Below, piece by piece: positions 51,482 to 60,016 of a stretch of DNA of 64,000 nt. The notes beneath the pieces were generated by a model. That model ran no database searches. It was not told the origin of the DNA and saw only the letters and a program-made list of their open reading frames with translations. The stretch spans positions 1 through 64,000 of the forward strand of contig NZ_RZOY02000012.1 of the NCBI RefSeq assembly GCF_004022705.2, read 5' to 3'. Both the position numbers and the translations under genes were made by a program. Positions within the stretch are counted from its first letter, which is position 1, and each line of letters opens with the position of its first letter. The DNA is from Mesorhizobium sp. M2D.F.Ca.ET.226.01.1.1 (lineage in GTDB: Bacteria; Pseudomonadota; Alphaproteobacteria; Rhizobiales; Rhizobiaceae).

Positions 51482-54394
51482 ATGGAAACCGCCGGCAACG
51501 TCGTAATTCAAATCAGCGCTAACGCTGCGGCTTTCGAGGCTGCGCTTGCCAAGGCGCAGCAGCAGGCTGGCGCGTTTGACGCGGCGGTATCGGCGAAGCT
51601 GAGCGGTGCCGGGATTTCGGCGGGCCTCACGAAAATTGCGGGCCTAATCGAGACCAACAATAGCTTGCTCGCAAAGATGGTCGGGGCAGCTTCGCCGGCC
51701 GCCGCCAGCCTGGAGAAAGTAGCAGCGGCAACCAAGAGCGCCACCGCGACGCTTGAGAGCTTCAATCTCGCCCAGCTCGAAACCAAGGCGAATTTCAGCG
51801 TCATGGGCGCGTCTATGCAGCAGTACGAGGCTGCACTGGTCGAGATAAACGGCGCCAACAAGATCGGCGTCGAATTAGAGAAGCAAAAGGCGACTCTGAC
51901 CGGCGGCGCTATCGGTGCTCTCAACAGCCAGGCAGGCGCAGCGCGGGTTGTTGCATCCGAAACCGAGCATGTAGCCAGTGCGTCCCGGCTCGGCTCGGCC
52001 CAAATGCTGTCGTTGGCGCATGCCGGCCGTTCGGCGGCTGAGGGTCTCATGCTCGGCGTGCCGGCATCGCAGGCCTTGCTGCAACAAGTCAATCATTTGA
52101 GTTTCGCCTTGTCGGGCGAACAGGGCTTGATCGCGGCAACGTCGGGCGCCCGCGCGGCCTTTGCTGGGTGGCTGACATCAATCCCCGGAATTCTTACCAC
52201 GGCCGGCGTGGCAGCAGTCGGAGGATTGACCGCCTACGTCCTGACAACTCGCAATTCGATTCAGAGCGTCGATCAGGTGCTTTCCGAGCATAAGGCACTG
52301 ATCGATGAAATCGCGGCGGCTTATCCTGAAGCGGCGAAGGCAGCAAAGCAGTACGAGGAAGCCGCCAAGAAGATTCCGCAGTCGGTGGCGAGCGCCGACA
52401 TCCAGGACAAGGTGAAGGAAAATCAGAAGACCCTCAACGATACGCTCGGTTTCCTCACCAGGCAGTTGCAGGGCGTCAGCCAGGAATTCGGTCTGGTCGG
52501 CGAAAAGGGCGCGGAAGCCTTCGGCGAGCTTGCCACCATCGGCAAATCAGGAGCGGCGGATTCGGCTGACAGGATTGCGGCGGCCCTTGGCCGGATGCGC
52601 GTCGACCCAGCCCTTTCGGAGAATGCGCGCCAGTTCGCAAAGGACTTCCAGGACGCGGCGAACAAGGCGGCTGAGCTTCAGGACAAGCTGAACGAAAAGA
52701 GCGCCATCAAGGATATCGTCGACAACAATTCTCGCGCGAAACAGACGCTTTTCGATCTTGCTGGCGGCTTCGACAAGGTGAAGGCATCGGCAGGTGGCGC
52801 CGAAGATGTCGTGAGCAAGATCTTCGGTTCGCTGGGCGGTGGAGGTTCGGGCCAGTTCGGTGTTGAGCGCTCGCTGCAAACCACCTTGGCCAGTTTCCAA
52901 TTGGTGGGCCAGGCCGTTCAGGAAGCTCGCCGCAATCAACTCTCTACCTTCACCGAACTTGATAGCCAGCTTCGAGCCACAACGCAGGAAGCCGAGCAGC
53001 TCAAGCAGGCAATTGCCTCGGCCGCCGGTCCGGATAACGTTAAGTTGTTCTTCAACGATGTCAGCGGCATCGCCAACGCCAATTCCGAGCTGCAGCGATC
53101 GGTCGATACGGTCAATCGGCTTTTCGACGCCATGAATACCGGCAACGCGACGACGCGTTCGGTTTTCGAAGGCATCGATATGATCCGGCAGACGCTGATC
53201 CGTGATGGATTCGGCGTCGATGCCGTCAACAAGTTCCTCGATACGCTTGTGCAGACGCGCATGCAGCTCGACACTGACACGGCCCAGGCGAGGCAGTTCA
53301 GAGCCGCTATCGAGGCCATTAAGGACAAGACCGTCACCATAACACTTGTCACTCGCCAGATCGGCACAGGCACGCAAACGCAGTATTCGGTCCCGTCGTC
53401 CTACACCGGCGGCGAAGCGGCCGGCACAGGCTCATCCTATGGCATCAGTGGATCGAGCACGGTCAACGTCAATCGGTATGGCGGTGATAATACTGCCGGT
53501 TTCACTCAGCAGCTCTACACGGTGCCCAGCGAGAGCGGCAGCGGCACCGGTGGTGTGACCGTCACCCGCTTTGGCGGCGCGCGCGCCGCTGGTGGGCCGA
53601 TGACAGCCAACATGCCCTATTGGGTCGGCGAGCACGGCCCGGAACTTGTTGTGCCTTCGGCCGCCGGCAGCGTCGTTCCGAACGCGCAATCGGTCATGTT
53701 CGCCCAAGCACTCGCCAGCGCTCAATCGGGCTTTACCGGAATGCAGCCCACGCAAGATGCGGACCGCATGTGGACGGTCCAGATGAACATCGAGGCCAAC
53801 ACGCGAAAAACCACGCAGTTGCTCGACGACATCAAGACGGCAACGGCAGCAAGCTCATCGGTCTTCTCCGGTTCCTCGTCCTCTGGCAGCTCATCTTCAG
53901 GTGTACCCTCTGACCAGGCGGCGTGGGATGCCGCATACAGTAAGGCATTCGCGTCCGCACAGTCGAACTATCAGGCCGCACGTATGGCTGGTGGTGGCGA
54001 TGGCATCGTGCCATTCGCGCAAGGACTCGTGGCGACGCCGGCCCAGATCGCACGCAATGCTGCTAATCTCGCGACCGGCCGGGGCGGGACGACGCCTGTC
54101 TTGGGCTTCGACAGCGGCGGCATGATCCCGCCCGGCGATACTCAGCATGTCGAGTTCTTCAAGAACCCGAACGAACGCGTCATCATCGCTCGGCCTGATC
54201 AGTATGAAGATCGTCGCGCTTCCGGCTCGTCATCCAACGATCGGCCGGTCAAAATCAATCTCACCGTCAACAACGTCCACAACTGGAAAACGACGGAGCC
54301 GCCGCAGCGGCAGTCCATGGCAGAAATCGAGAGGGCTACGTCACTGGCTGTCCAGCAAGCCATTCGCGGCATCAATGGCCGATGGGGGGGATGA
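51482..54394 (+). CDS. Phage tail tape-measure protein
   Basis: 970 residues from ATG 51482 (an upstream start at 51446 lies in the previous gene). The N-terminal helical region (QISANAAAFEAALAKAQQQA) runs to about 620 with one hydrophobic stretch (PGILTTAGVAAVGGLTAYVL). The Gly/Ser/Thr-rich C-terminal part has ARAAGGPMTANMPYWVGEHG then PELVVPSAAGSVVPN, the tape-measure motif, and a second Gly-Gly motif at GFDSGGMIPPGDTQ. Length sets tail length, so a tail of moderate size is implied. No other tail genes than those upstream are seen. Confidence 0.9.
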   Translation: METAGNVVIQISANAAAFEAALAKAQQQAGAFDAAVSAKLSGAGISAGLTKIAGLIETNNSLLAKMVGAASPAAASLEKVAAATKSATATLESFNLAQLETKANFSVMGASMQQYEAALVEINGANKIGVELEKQKATLTGGAIGALNSQAGAARVVASETEHVASASRLGSAQMLSLAHAGRSAAEGLMLGVPASQALLQQVNHLSFALSGEQGLIAATSGARAAFAGWLTSIPGILTTAGVAAVGGLTAYVLTTRNSIQSVDQVLSEHKALIDEIAAAYPEAAKAAKQYEEAAKKIPQSVASADIQDKVKENQKTLNDTLGFLTRQLQGVSQEFGLVGEKGAEAFGELATIGKSGAADSADRIAAALGRMRVDPALSENARQFAKDFQDAANKAAELQDKLNEKSAIKDIVDNNSRAKQTLFDLAGGFDKVKASAGGAEDVVSKIFGSLGGGGSGQFGVERSLQTTLASFQLVGQAVQEARRNQLSTFTELDSQLRATTQEAEQLKQAIASAAGPDNVKLFFNDVSGIANANSELQRSVDTVNRLFDAMNTGNATTRSVFEGIDMIRQTLIRDGFGVDAVNKFLDTLVQTRMQLDTDTAQARQFRAAIEAIKDKTVTITLVTRQIGTGTQTQYSVPSSYTGGEAAGTGSSYGISGSSTVNVNRYGGDNTAGFTQQLYTVPSESGSGTGGVTVTRFGGARAAGGPMTANMPYWVGEHGPELVVPSAAGSVVPNAQSVMFAQALASAQSGFTGMQPTQDADRMWTVQMNIEANTRKTTQLLDDIKTATAASSSVFSGSSSSGSSSSGVPSDQAAWDAAYSKAFASAQSNYQAARMAGGGDGIVPFAQGLVATPAQIARNAANLATGRGGTTPVLGFDSGGMIPPGDTQHVEFFKNPNERVIIARPDQYEDRRASGSSSNDRPVKINLTVNNVHNWKTTEPPQRQSMAEIERATSLAVQQAIRGINGRWGG

Positions 54395-54397
54395 CCG

Positions 54398-54463
54398 ATG
54401 CCGACCCTGGCCCTCATTGCCGCGCTGGCCGTCATACTGGCCCTAGCCTGGTGGCCACTATGA
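54398..54463 (+). CDS. Micropeptide with a single membrane segment
   Basis: 21 residues reading MPTLALIAALAVILALAWWP plus one Leu. It starts 3 bp after the tape-measure stop and its TGA overlaps the next gene start (ATGA). The composition is that of a single transmembrane helix. It could be a small lysis or membrane peptide, or a chance frame. Confidence 0.35.
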   Translation: MPTLALIAALAVILALAWWPL

Positions 54464-54927
54464 TTCCGCGCAATCGTCAGGTTATTGTCGCGCTCGACCC
54501 GAAGGGGAGGGCTGTCGTGAAGCGCGATATGGAATTGATCCGGGAAATCCTACTTGCGGTGCAAAATCGAACCGATTTGACGCCAAGGCCATTGACGCTG
54601 GAGGGCCACGATGAGGTGGTGGTCGGCCGTCACATTGAAATGCTTTCCGAAGCTGGCTTGATCGACGGGCCATTGTCGACACGCGTCTCTCAGCCCTATG
54701 ACGTTGTTCTCATCAAAGATCTATCTTGGGAAGGGCACGACTTTATCGCTGCCTTGGTAAACAAAGGCGTCTGGAGCAAAATCAAGCAGTCGTACTCTGC
54801 CGCTGAATTGGCCGGATTGCCTCTCAGCGTGCTGAAGGAAGTCGGGATTGGTCTGCTGAAAGAGTGGGCAAAATCCAAGGTCGGCTTGGGCGCGGGCACA
54901 ATCGGATCGATCACCAGCACACCATAA
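54460..54927 (+). CDS. DUF2513-like protein
   Basis: 155 residues from ATG 54460, overlapping the micropeptide. KRDMELIREILLAVQNRTDL, HIEMLSEAGLIDGP then IKDLSWEGHDFIAAL match the DUF2513 pattern, a winged-helix-like domain frequent in prophages and mobile elements. A Lys/Gly/Ser tail follows (KSKVGLGAGTIGSITS). It may regulate genes of the element; the target is unknown. It is the last gene of the rightward block before the leftward cargo genes. Confidence 0.75.
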   Translation: MIPRNRQVIVALDPKGRAVVKRDMELIREILLAVQNRTDLTPRPLTLEGHDEVVVGRHIEMLSEAGLIDGPLSTRVSQPYDVVLIKDLSWEGHDFIAALVNKGVWSKIKQSYSAAELAGLPLSVLKEVGIGLLKEWAKSKVGLGAGTIGSITSTP

Positions 54928-54947
54928 AACGGCCCTTTGCTGATCGA

Positions 54948-55775
54948 TCAGCCGCGACTCATAGCGGCCTTTTCCTGAAAATGGGGAAGCAAAAGGCGAT
55001 CAATGTCAGCTAGGCTGTGCGCGTGAAGCACTCTGTTTCCATTCGCGTCCTGGTCTGACTCGAAGAACAGAACGCCGATGAAAAATCGTTGCGCCCTCTT
55101 AGCATCACCATCTGGCGCCAAGAAAAGCCACAAGCCCCCGCCGCTCACGCCACCGTAGGTTTCGGGAGGATCATTTGTATCGACCATGACGCTCAGAACC
55201 TTGCAGTCTCCGACCATCAACTTGTCGACGGCAGGGCAATATCCTGCCATAGCCGTGTAGCCGGTGATCTTTGGTGTTCCGGCAGTCTCCAGGATCTCGA
55301 CCCGTGTGGCGTTCACAACGCCCGTTGCGTAATACGCGACCCCAACTTTGTCGCTTTCCACTTGCCTGTCCCGCCCGAAATCGAAGAACGAACAGCCCCG
55401 CGCTCGTATCGTCTCGATCACAGCTTTATCTTTGATCTCAAGAAATCCGATATCGGGGACCGGGATGCCAGGTTGCCATCCGGGTGCATAAGTCTTGTCC
55501 GTAAGCTGCACATCTATCTTGGTTTGCTGCCGACTGTCTTGTCGCGTGAAAGTCAGGTAGCCAATCATGCCTTCGTCCGGCAGTTCGTCTAGAACATGTG
55601 CGGCTGTGAGAATGCCGTATACATCGCCCGGCATCCTCATAAGAGTGCCAGAGCCTATGCTTTCTGGATCGATCGGATCGCCCCTCGAATCCCGAATGCG
55701 AAAGAGGCCGATCAATGAAGACACGGCCATGACAGCCATTGGGTCTTCGACAATATCCACCGCACGAAAAGGCAT
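54948..55775 (-). CDS. Trypsin-like serine protease (element cargo)
   Basis: 275 residues without a signal peptide. GSGTLMRM and ILTAAHVLD carry His 60, PDIGFLEIKD Asp 108, and ETYGGVSGGGLW Ser 211, a complete His-Asp-Ser triad in chymotrypsin order. The fold is small, like cytoplasmic trypsin-type proteases that occur in conflict and defence systems. It is leftward and on the opposite strand to the structural genes, as lysogenic cargo often is, together with two small envelope genes upstream. A defence role is possible; its targets cannot be predicted. Confidence 0.8.
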   Translation of the reverse strand: MPFRAVDIVEDPMAVMAVSSLIGLFRIRDSRGDPIDPESIGSGTLMRMPGDVYGILTAAHVLDELPDEGMIGYLTFTRQDSRQQTKIDVQLTDKTYAPGWQPGIPVPDIGFLEIKDKAVIETIRARGCSFFDFGRDRQVESDKVGVAYYATGVVNATRVEILETAGTPKITGYTAMAGYCPAVDKLMVGDCKVLSVMVDTNDPPETYGGVSGGGLWLFLAPDGDAKRAQRFFIGVLFFESDQDANGNRVLHAHSLADIDRLLLPHFQEKAAMSRG

Positions 55776-55784
55776 AGCCCATCC

Positions 55785-55964
55785 TCATCCGAAAGAGACA
55801 AGTAGGGCTATCAACACCCCACCGCCGATGATGAAGAGCCACATCCAGCCCATGGCCGTGAAAATGTCTCTAACGCCTCGCTTGCCGTCCGCCAGAGATG
55901 CCATCCCCGCAACCAGGGCGGCCAGCATAACAAGTGCAAGGATCAATGCGGCCATTGGGGTCAT
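55785..55964 (-). CDS. Small two-pass membrane protein
   Basis: 59 residues from ATG 55964 (AGG upstream); a longer form from 56003 is less likely. Two hydrophobic segments are present (MAALILALVMLAALVAGMAS and MGWMWLFIIGGGVLIALLVS). It lies 10 bp upstream of the protease gene and on the same strand, so the two are cotranscribed. Holin-like or protease partner roles are both possible. Confidence 0.65.
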   Translation of the reverse strand: MTPMAALILALVMLAALVAGMASLADGKRGVRDIFTAMGWMWLFIIGGGVLIALLVSFG

Positions 55965-55971
55965 TAAAGCC

Positions 55972-56253
55972 TCACTGTTCCTTGTGGAATTTGCAGAGCA
56001 CAACGAAATTCTTATCGGAGCCGATCTGCGCGCTCACCGTATCCGGCATGGTCATGACTTGAACCGTTGTGTCGCAAAATCTTAGAATCGTATCGGGCAA
56101 GTCACTTTGTCTGATCGCGAACATCTTCACGTTGTCGCCAGCATGACATTCCCCTGCCATCAGGCCAGCGGCAACTGTGCAAACCTTATCGGCTAATGCC
56201 GGCGAAGAGGCCGTGACCATCATCGCGGCGTAAAACAACAGACGTAATGACAT
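55972..56253 (-). CDS. Small secreted Cys-containing protein
   Basis: 93 residues from ATG 56253, with GGAGGG upstream. A signal peptide is clear (MSLRLLFYAAMMVTAS, SPALADK). The mature part has four Cys (CTVAAG, GECHAG, RFCDTT, VLCKFH) that may form two disulfides, and no recognised family. It is first in the leftward cargo operon with the membrane protein and protease. It may be secreted to the periplasm. Confidence 0.7.
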   Translation of the reverse strand: MSLRLLFYAAMMVTASSPALADKVCTVAAGLMAGECHAGDNVKMFAIRQSDLPDTILRFCDTTVQVMTMPDTVSAQIGSDKNFVVLCKFHKEQ

Positions 56254-56715
56254 TGCTAAGCCCTCCCACTTGAGGAAAGCATCGCGCAACTGGCATGCAC
56301 AAGCAAGGCCGGCCTCGGCCTGTCGCGTAAAGCAGTGATCTCCCCAGAAAAGGGGAATTGAATTTTTCGGCAAATCAGCGCAGCGTGTCCGTGGGTGTGA
56401 GAACCCGGACCGTGATATCTCCGAATGGACCCTTGGCGGGGTCTTGCTCCCTTTGGCGGGGGGCTCGGATGAACGAGGTTTCGCGAATTTGCGAGCCTCA
56501 ATGGACGCGCTTGGCGGCGCGGCTCCAACCGGCTGAATATGGCCGGGGTCGAGCGTGCTGTCCAGAGGGAAACCTTAAAAGCGTTCGAGCTGTCTCACGG
56601 CAGTTTCTCACCCCCCGGCTTTCGGCGCCGTCCGCCGATGGACGTTCAATCGCCGCAGAATGCAACGATTGAACACCGGCTGTGAGAAGCCGAATCAACC
56701 GTGGGGACTTGGACC
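56254..56715. other. Divergent gap with only a doubtful small frame
   Basis: About 460 bp between the leftward cargo operon and a rightward gene. It should hold promoters for both. A 48-codon + frame (56539-56685, MAGVERAVQRETLKAFEL) is Arg- and Pro-rich and lacks a convincing ribosome site. No other gene is supported. Confidence 0.45.
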
Positions 56716-57099
56716 ATGAATAATCAGGCAATGACACGTCGCGCCGCACTTGGCGCTCTAGCCTCGCTGCCGGCCATAGCAGGCGCTACAGCGCTTCCTG
56801 TGGCCTTGGCGGCTGCTGACCCCCTTGCAGACTTGATCGCCGAGTACCGCGCCAAGATAGCTGAGTTCGAGGCAATCCCCGATGAGGTTCTGACAAAAGA
56901 GAACGAGGAAGCCCTCGTCCAAGCCACCTATGGGCCGGTTTCCGATAGGCTGTACAACAATCCGCCCACTCCCACGAGCTTGCGCGGCGTGGCTGAGGCC
57001 ATGCGCCACGCGATCGAGGACAAGGCATTCTGCGATCATGGCGACGAGAGGCTCATTGCTATGGCGCTGGCCTTCCTCGATCGGGAGGTGCTGTCATGA
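56716..57099 (+). CDS. Tat-signal protein of unknown function
   Basis: 127 residues from ATG 56716 or shorter from 56731. MTRRAALGALASLPAIAGAT is a twin-arginine-type signal, followed by an acidic helical domain (EYRAKIAEFEAIPDEVLTKE) and AMRHAIEDKAFCDHG. The stop overlaps the next start (ATGA). The family occurs in alphaproteobacterial prophages; its function is unknown. It may be a lysogenic-conversion protein acting in the periplasm. Confidence 0.65.
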   Translation: MNNQAMTRRAALGALASLPAIAGATALPVALAAADPLADLIAEYRAKIAEFEAIPDEVLTKENEEALVQATYGPVSDRLYNNPPTPTSLRGVAEAMRHAIEDKAFCDHGDERLIAMALAFLDREVLS

Positions 57100-57353
57100 A
57101 CACGGACCGGCAAGCTCTTAATGATCTGGAACCCTTGGTCTGCGATAGCGACGACATGATCGACGTGCTGGCCGATTTGCTGGAAAACGCTTTCCGCGCA
57201 AAAAGCAAGGAGGGCCGAAACGTCGTTCTCACATCCGGTGAGGCGAACCGCTTGCTCTACATCGGCTATAAGGCCGCCGAGCTTTCCCTTAAGCTACGCA
57301 AGGTCTTCTACGAAAAGATCGATGTGGTGCCGCTCCAGGTGGTGCAGTCATGA
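57096..57353 (+). CDS. Short element protein
   Basis: 85 residues overlapping both neighbours by 4 bp. Helical throughout (SDDMIDVLADLLENAFRAKS, GEANRLLYIGYKAAELSLKL). No signal peptide or motif. It belongs to the three-gene operon at the right end of the element. The function is unknown. Confidence 0.55.
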   Translation: MNTDRQALNDLEPLVCDSDDMIDVLADLLENAFRAKSKEGRNVVLTSGEANRLLYIGYKAAELSLKLRKVFYEKIDVVPLQVVQS

Positions 57354-57679
57354 GCGACATCATTCCATTCACGCGCGGCGGCAAAAGCTACCGCCCCGAG
57401 CTTGTGCTTTTCGGAGATCGGAAGCGGCGGCAGTGGGCCGTCATTGAATGCCTGCCGGACGGGACCGAAAACTGTCTGGCGGTGTATCGCGGGCGCAAAT
57501 GCGAGGCGGAATCCATGGCGAACCTCTACACGCGAAATGAAGCTCGGCGCTTGCGCGACCGTCAGCGGATGACCGCTCACCCCTTGGGACAGTTCGTCAT
57601 GAGTTTCCCGCCGGCCTTGCGCGACTTGCTCGGCGACTTCCTGGACCTCGAAAAAAGAACCAGAGTGGTTGCCCAATAA
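57350..57679 (+). CDS. Short element protein at the right end
   Basis: 109 residues starting within the stop of the previous gene. RKRRQWAVIECLPDGTENCL is a small beta part, followed by a helical, Arg-rich segment (NEARRLRDRQRMTAHPL) and a terminal LGDFLDLEKRTRVVAQ. No family recognised. It ends just before the terminator at 57702 and about 195 bp from the right attachment repeat. Confidence 0.55.
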   Translation: MSDIIPFTRGGKSYRPELVLFGDRKRRQWAVIECLPDGTENCLAVYRGRKCEAESMANLYTRNEARRLRDRQRMTAHPLGQFVMSFPPALRDLLGDFLDLEKRTRVVAQ

Positions 57680-57701
57680 GTCGCCAAGTTGGCGACACAA
57701 T

Positions 57702-57733
57702 GGCCCGGCGGCTTCCGGCTTCCGGGCCTTTTT
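57702..57733 (+). terminator. Rho-independent terminator at the right end of the element
   Basis: GGCCCGG pairs with CCGGGCC around a 13-base loop and is followed by TTTTT. It ends the last rightward operon before the attachment repeat. Confidence 0.75.
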
Positions 57734-57873
57734 CATGTCGCGTGCATGTCGCGTGGAGTGTTTCGTAGCGCTTTGTAACCCTTGGAAAATAAGGGAGTGT
57801 GTTGCAGAGTAGCGCGACATGAAATCGAAAGAGTGGACAACTTGTCCAGACTTTAAGTGCTTGATTTTCCTGG

Positions 57874-57958
<85 letters not shown>

Positions 57959-58060
57959 CTGCGCCGGCTAACGGGAACCGCACGCCGGATTTCAGAAGAG
58001 CGCCGGGCGGCACCCCTTGAAAGCGCGTGGGTTATAGCACGGGTATCTTGGCTGTCCAGA

Positions 58061-58172
58061 GCAATTCCAGGAAAAGTGTGCAGCGGTTTTCCACCCCGGA
58101 ATTGCGTAAAAACAAGCGCAATTCCGGGAAAAGTGAACGCTTCTTTTTCCCTTTGGAATTGAGTGAAAACAA
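58061..58172. repeat. Two tandem palindromic intergenic repeats
   Basis: Two units of about 55 bp (58061-58115 and 58116-58172) share GCAATTCC.GGAAAAGTG, a spacer and GGAATTG.GT.AAAACAA. Each can fold into a hairpin because CAATTCC pairs with GGAATTG. Such mosaic elements are common between genes of Mesorhizobium. Confidence 0.65.
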
Positions 58173-58238
58173 GTACTTAGCCGAGCCGTTGATTTTGTCG
58201 GCAAAGAAAAATCGCCGAAAACCAATGGCCGCCGCCGC

Positions 58239-58460
58239 TTACCCCTCGTCCTTGGGCGCGGGTCCCGGCTTCGGGCTGTCGTCTTCGTCCTCCTCGCCAT
58301 CTCGGCCGGGAATGACATAGGCGCCTTTCAGCCACCGATTGAGGTCGATGTCCTTGCAGCGCGCCGAGCAGAACGGGTAGTGCTCGCGCGTCGAGGGCTT
58401 GCCGCATTCGGGGCAGGGCCGCTTCGGCCGAAGCGGCGTCACCTTGTCGTCCAGGCTCAT
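58239..58460 (-). CDS. yacG: DNA gyrase inhibitor YacG
   Basis: 73 residues with the zinc site of YacG: RPCPECGKPS and FCSARCKDIDLNRWL, Cys-x2-Cys...Cys-x3-Cys, followed by GAYVIPG and an acidic tail. YacG binds GyrB and inhibits the supercoiling activity of gyrase. It overlaps the start of maf by 4 bp, as is usual in rhizobia, and lies next to tRNA-Phe. Confidence 0.93.
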   Translation of the reverse strand: MSLDDKVTPLRPKRPCPECGKPSTREHYPFCSARCKDIDLNRWLKGAYVIPGRDGEEDEDDSPKPGPAPKDEG

Positions 58461-59083
58461 GAGCGCGCAGCGTGCCAGTTCTGATGCGCTTTGAAGCCTT
58501 CGCCCGAAAGCAGCGCGACACTTTCATAAAGCGGCAGGCCGACCACATTGGTGTAGGAGCCGACCAGCTTCACGACGAAGGAGCCGGCCAGGCCCTGCAC
58601 GGCATAGCCGCCGGCCTTGCCGCGCCATTCGCCCGACGCGACATAGGCGTCGATCTCCTCGCGCGGCAGCCGCTTGAAGCGAACCCTGGTTTCCACCAGC
58701 CGCTGGCGCAGCTTGCCGCCCGGCGTGATCAGGCAGATGCCGGAATAGACCCGGTGCGAGCGGCCGGAAAGCAGGCCGAGGCAATTGATGGCGTCGTCGA
58801 TCGTCTCGGCCTTGGGCAGGATGCGCCGCCCGACCGCCACCACCGTGTCGGCAGCGAGGATGAAGGCGGGCGCGTAGTCGTCCTCGCTTTTCAGCGACCC
58901 CAGCGCCTTCTCGGCCTTGTCCTTGGACAGGCGCTTGGCCAGCGAGCGCGGATGCTCTGCGCGCAGTGGCGTCTCGTCGACATCGGCGGGCAGCACCCGA
59001 TCCGGCTCGATGCCGGCCTGTTGCAAGAGTTCGATGCGGCGCGGCGAACCCGAGGCAAGCACGAGCTTCTGCAGGATGCTCAT
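58457..59083 (-). CDS. maf: Maf-family nucleoside triphosphate pyrophosphatase
   Basis: 208 residues. LASGSPRRIELLQQAGI is the N-terminal Maf signature, ILAADTVVAVGRRIL contains the catalytic Asp of the family, and SGRSHRVYSGICLIT and GKAGGYAVQGLAGSF complete the known motifs. Maf enzymes hydrolyse non-canonical or pyrimidine nucleoside triphosphates in the cytoplasm. The gene lies between infA and yacG, on the same strand. Confidence 0.93.
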   Translation of the reverse strand: MSILQKLVLASGSPRRIELLQQAGIEPDRVLPADVDETPLRAEHPRSLAKRLSKDKAEKALGSLKSEDDYAPAFILAADTVVAVGRRILPKAETIDDAINCLGLLSGRSHRVYSGICLITPGGKLRQRLVETRVRFKRLPREEIDAYVASGEWRGKAGGYAVQGLAGSFVVKLVGSYTNVVGLPLYESVALLSGEGFKAHQNWHAARS

Positions 59084-59102
59084 CGCGGTTCGCGCCAGAC
59101 GG

Positions 59103-59321
59103 TTACTTGAAACGGTAGGTGATGCGGCCCTTGGTGAGGTCGTAAGGCGTCATCTCGACCAGGACCTTGTCGCCGGTCAGCACGCGGATGCGGTTCTTGC
59201 GCATGCGGCCGGCCGTGTGGGCGATGATTTCGTGTTCGTTTTCGAGCTTCACGCGGAACATCGCATTGGGCAGCAGTTCGGTGACCACACCTGGAAACTC
59301 GAGGACTTCTTCCTTCGGCAT
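59103..59321 (-). CDS. infA: Translation initiation factor IF-1
   Basis: 72 residues, the complete OB-fold of IF-1: [20 protein letters not shown] then [38 protein letters not shown]. The length and end (TYRFK) are typical. It binds the ribosomal A site during initiation. The gene lies 19 bp upstream of maf on the same strand. Confidence 0.97.
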
Positions 59322-59408
59322 TCGATACCTTTGCTTGGATGGTAGTTCCAGGACTCGGCTGGAAATTGCGGCGGAACCTATATGATAATCGTCCGCTTGT
59401 GAACACGC

Positions 59409-59858
59409 TTAATCCGTCGCGCTTTTAACCTCCGGAAGCAGGAAACGTCGGCTTATGCGCGCCTTCAGCCGCTCGCGCACGTCGCGATAGGCCACCATGA
59501 TGTGCTCGCGGGTGCCGCCGGTGTCGGTCGGGTCGGGCATCGGCCAGTATTCGACCTCGACGGCCAGCGAGCGGGTGAGCTCCAGCGCTGCATGGTGCGC
59601 CTCCGGCGCCAGCGTGACGATCAGGTCGAAATAATAGTCCTCCAGCTCTTCCAATGCCTTTGGCTGACGCTCGCCGAGCGAGAGGCCTTCCTCGGCCAGC
59701 ACGGCATCGACGAACGGGTCGCGCTCGCCGGCGCGCACGCCGGCCGAAGCGACGAATGTGGTGGCGGGCAGCATGCGGCGCGCCAGCTGCTCCGCGATCG
59801 GTGAGCGCACGGCGTTCATGCCGCACAAAAACAGGATCGAGTGGGGCAGGGCGGGCAC
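59409..59858 (-). CDS. Low-molecular-weight protein tyrosine phosphatase-like protein
   Basis: 149 residues from a GTG at 59858. The frame stays open upstream to 59972, but that part is a translated palindromic repeat. ILFLCGMNAVRSPIAEQL is the C-x5-R-S phosphatase loop; the later MPDPTDTGG carries the Asp-Pro acid/base pair. The fold is shared by arsenate reductases. Cys and Arg are present, so activity on phosphotyrosine or arsenate is possible. The usual loop form is CxGNxCRS; here the first residues differ. Confidence 0.85.
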   Translation of the reverse strand: MPALPHSILFLCGMNAVRSPIAEQLARRMLPATTFVASAGVRAGERDPFVDAVLAEEGLSLGERQPKALEELEDYYFDLIVTLAPEAHHAALELTRSLAVEVEYWPMPDPTDTGGTREHIMVAYRDVRERLKARISRRFLLPEVKSATD

Positions 59859-59860
59859 TA

Positions 59861-59973
59861 GAGCATGATCCCGAAAAGTGGGAACCGGTTTTCGGACCAG
59901 ATCATGCTCCAACAAAAGAGCATGATCCCGAAAAGTGGGAACCGGTTTTCGGAAAAGATCATGCTCCAACAAA
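59861..59973. repeat. Tandem duplication of a rhizobial palindromic element
   Basis: Two almost identical units of 56 bp (59861-59916 and 59918-59973) of the form GAGCATGATCCCGAAAAGTG, GGAACCGGTTTTCGG, ATCATGCTCC. Each is palindromic. They are of the RIME-type mosaic family widespread in Rhizobium and Mesorhizobium. Read leftward, they lie in frame with the phosphatase gene. Confidence 0.75.
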
Positions 59974-59979
59974 GAGCTG

Positions 59980-60016
59980 GATCAGGATGGTGTTTCAACG
60001 AAACGTCATCCTGATC
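59980..60016. repeat. Inverted repeat between phosphatase and UPF0262 genes
   Basis: GATCAGGATG (59980-59989) and CATCCTGATC (60007-60016) are perfect 10-bp arms around a 17-base spacer that itself pairs (GTTTC/GAAAC). It can form a strong hairpin and could end the UPF0262 transcript, although no T run follows on either side. Confidence 0.6.

Noticed and set aside
58061..58172. CRISPR-like pair of repeats
   Set aside because: Only two units, each palindromic and adjacent without unique spacers; a mosaic intergenic element explains it.
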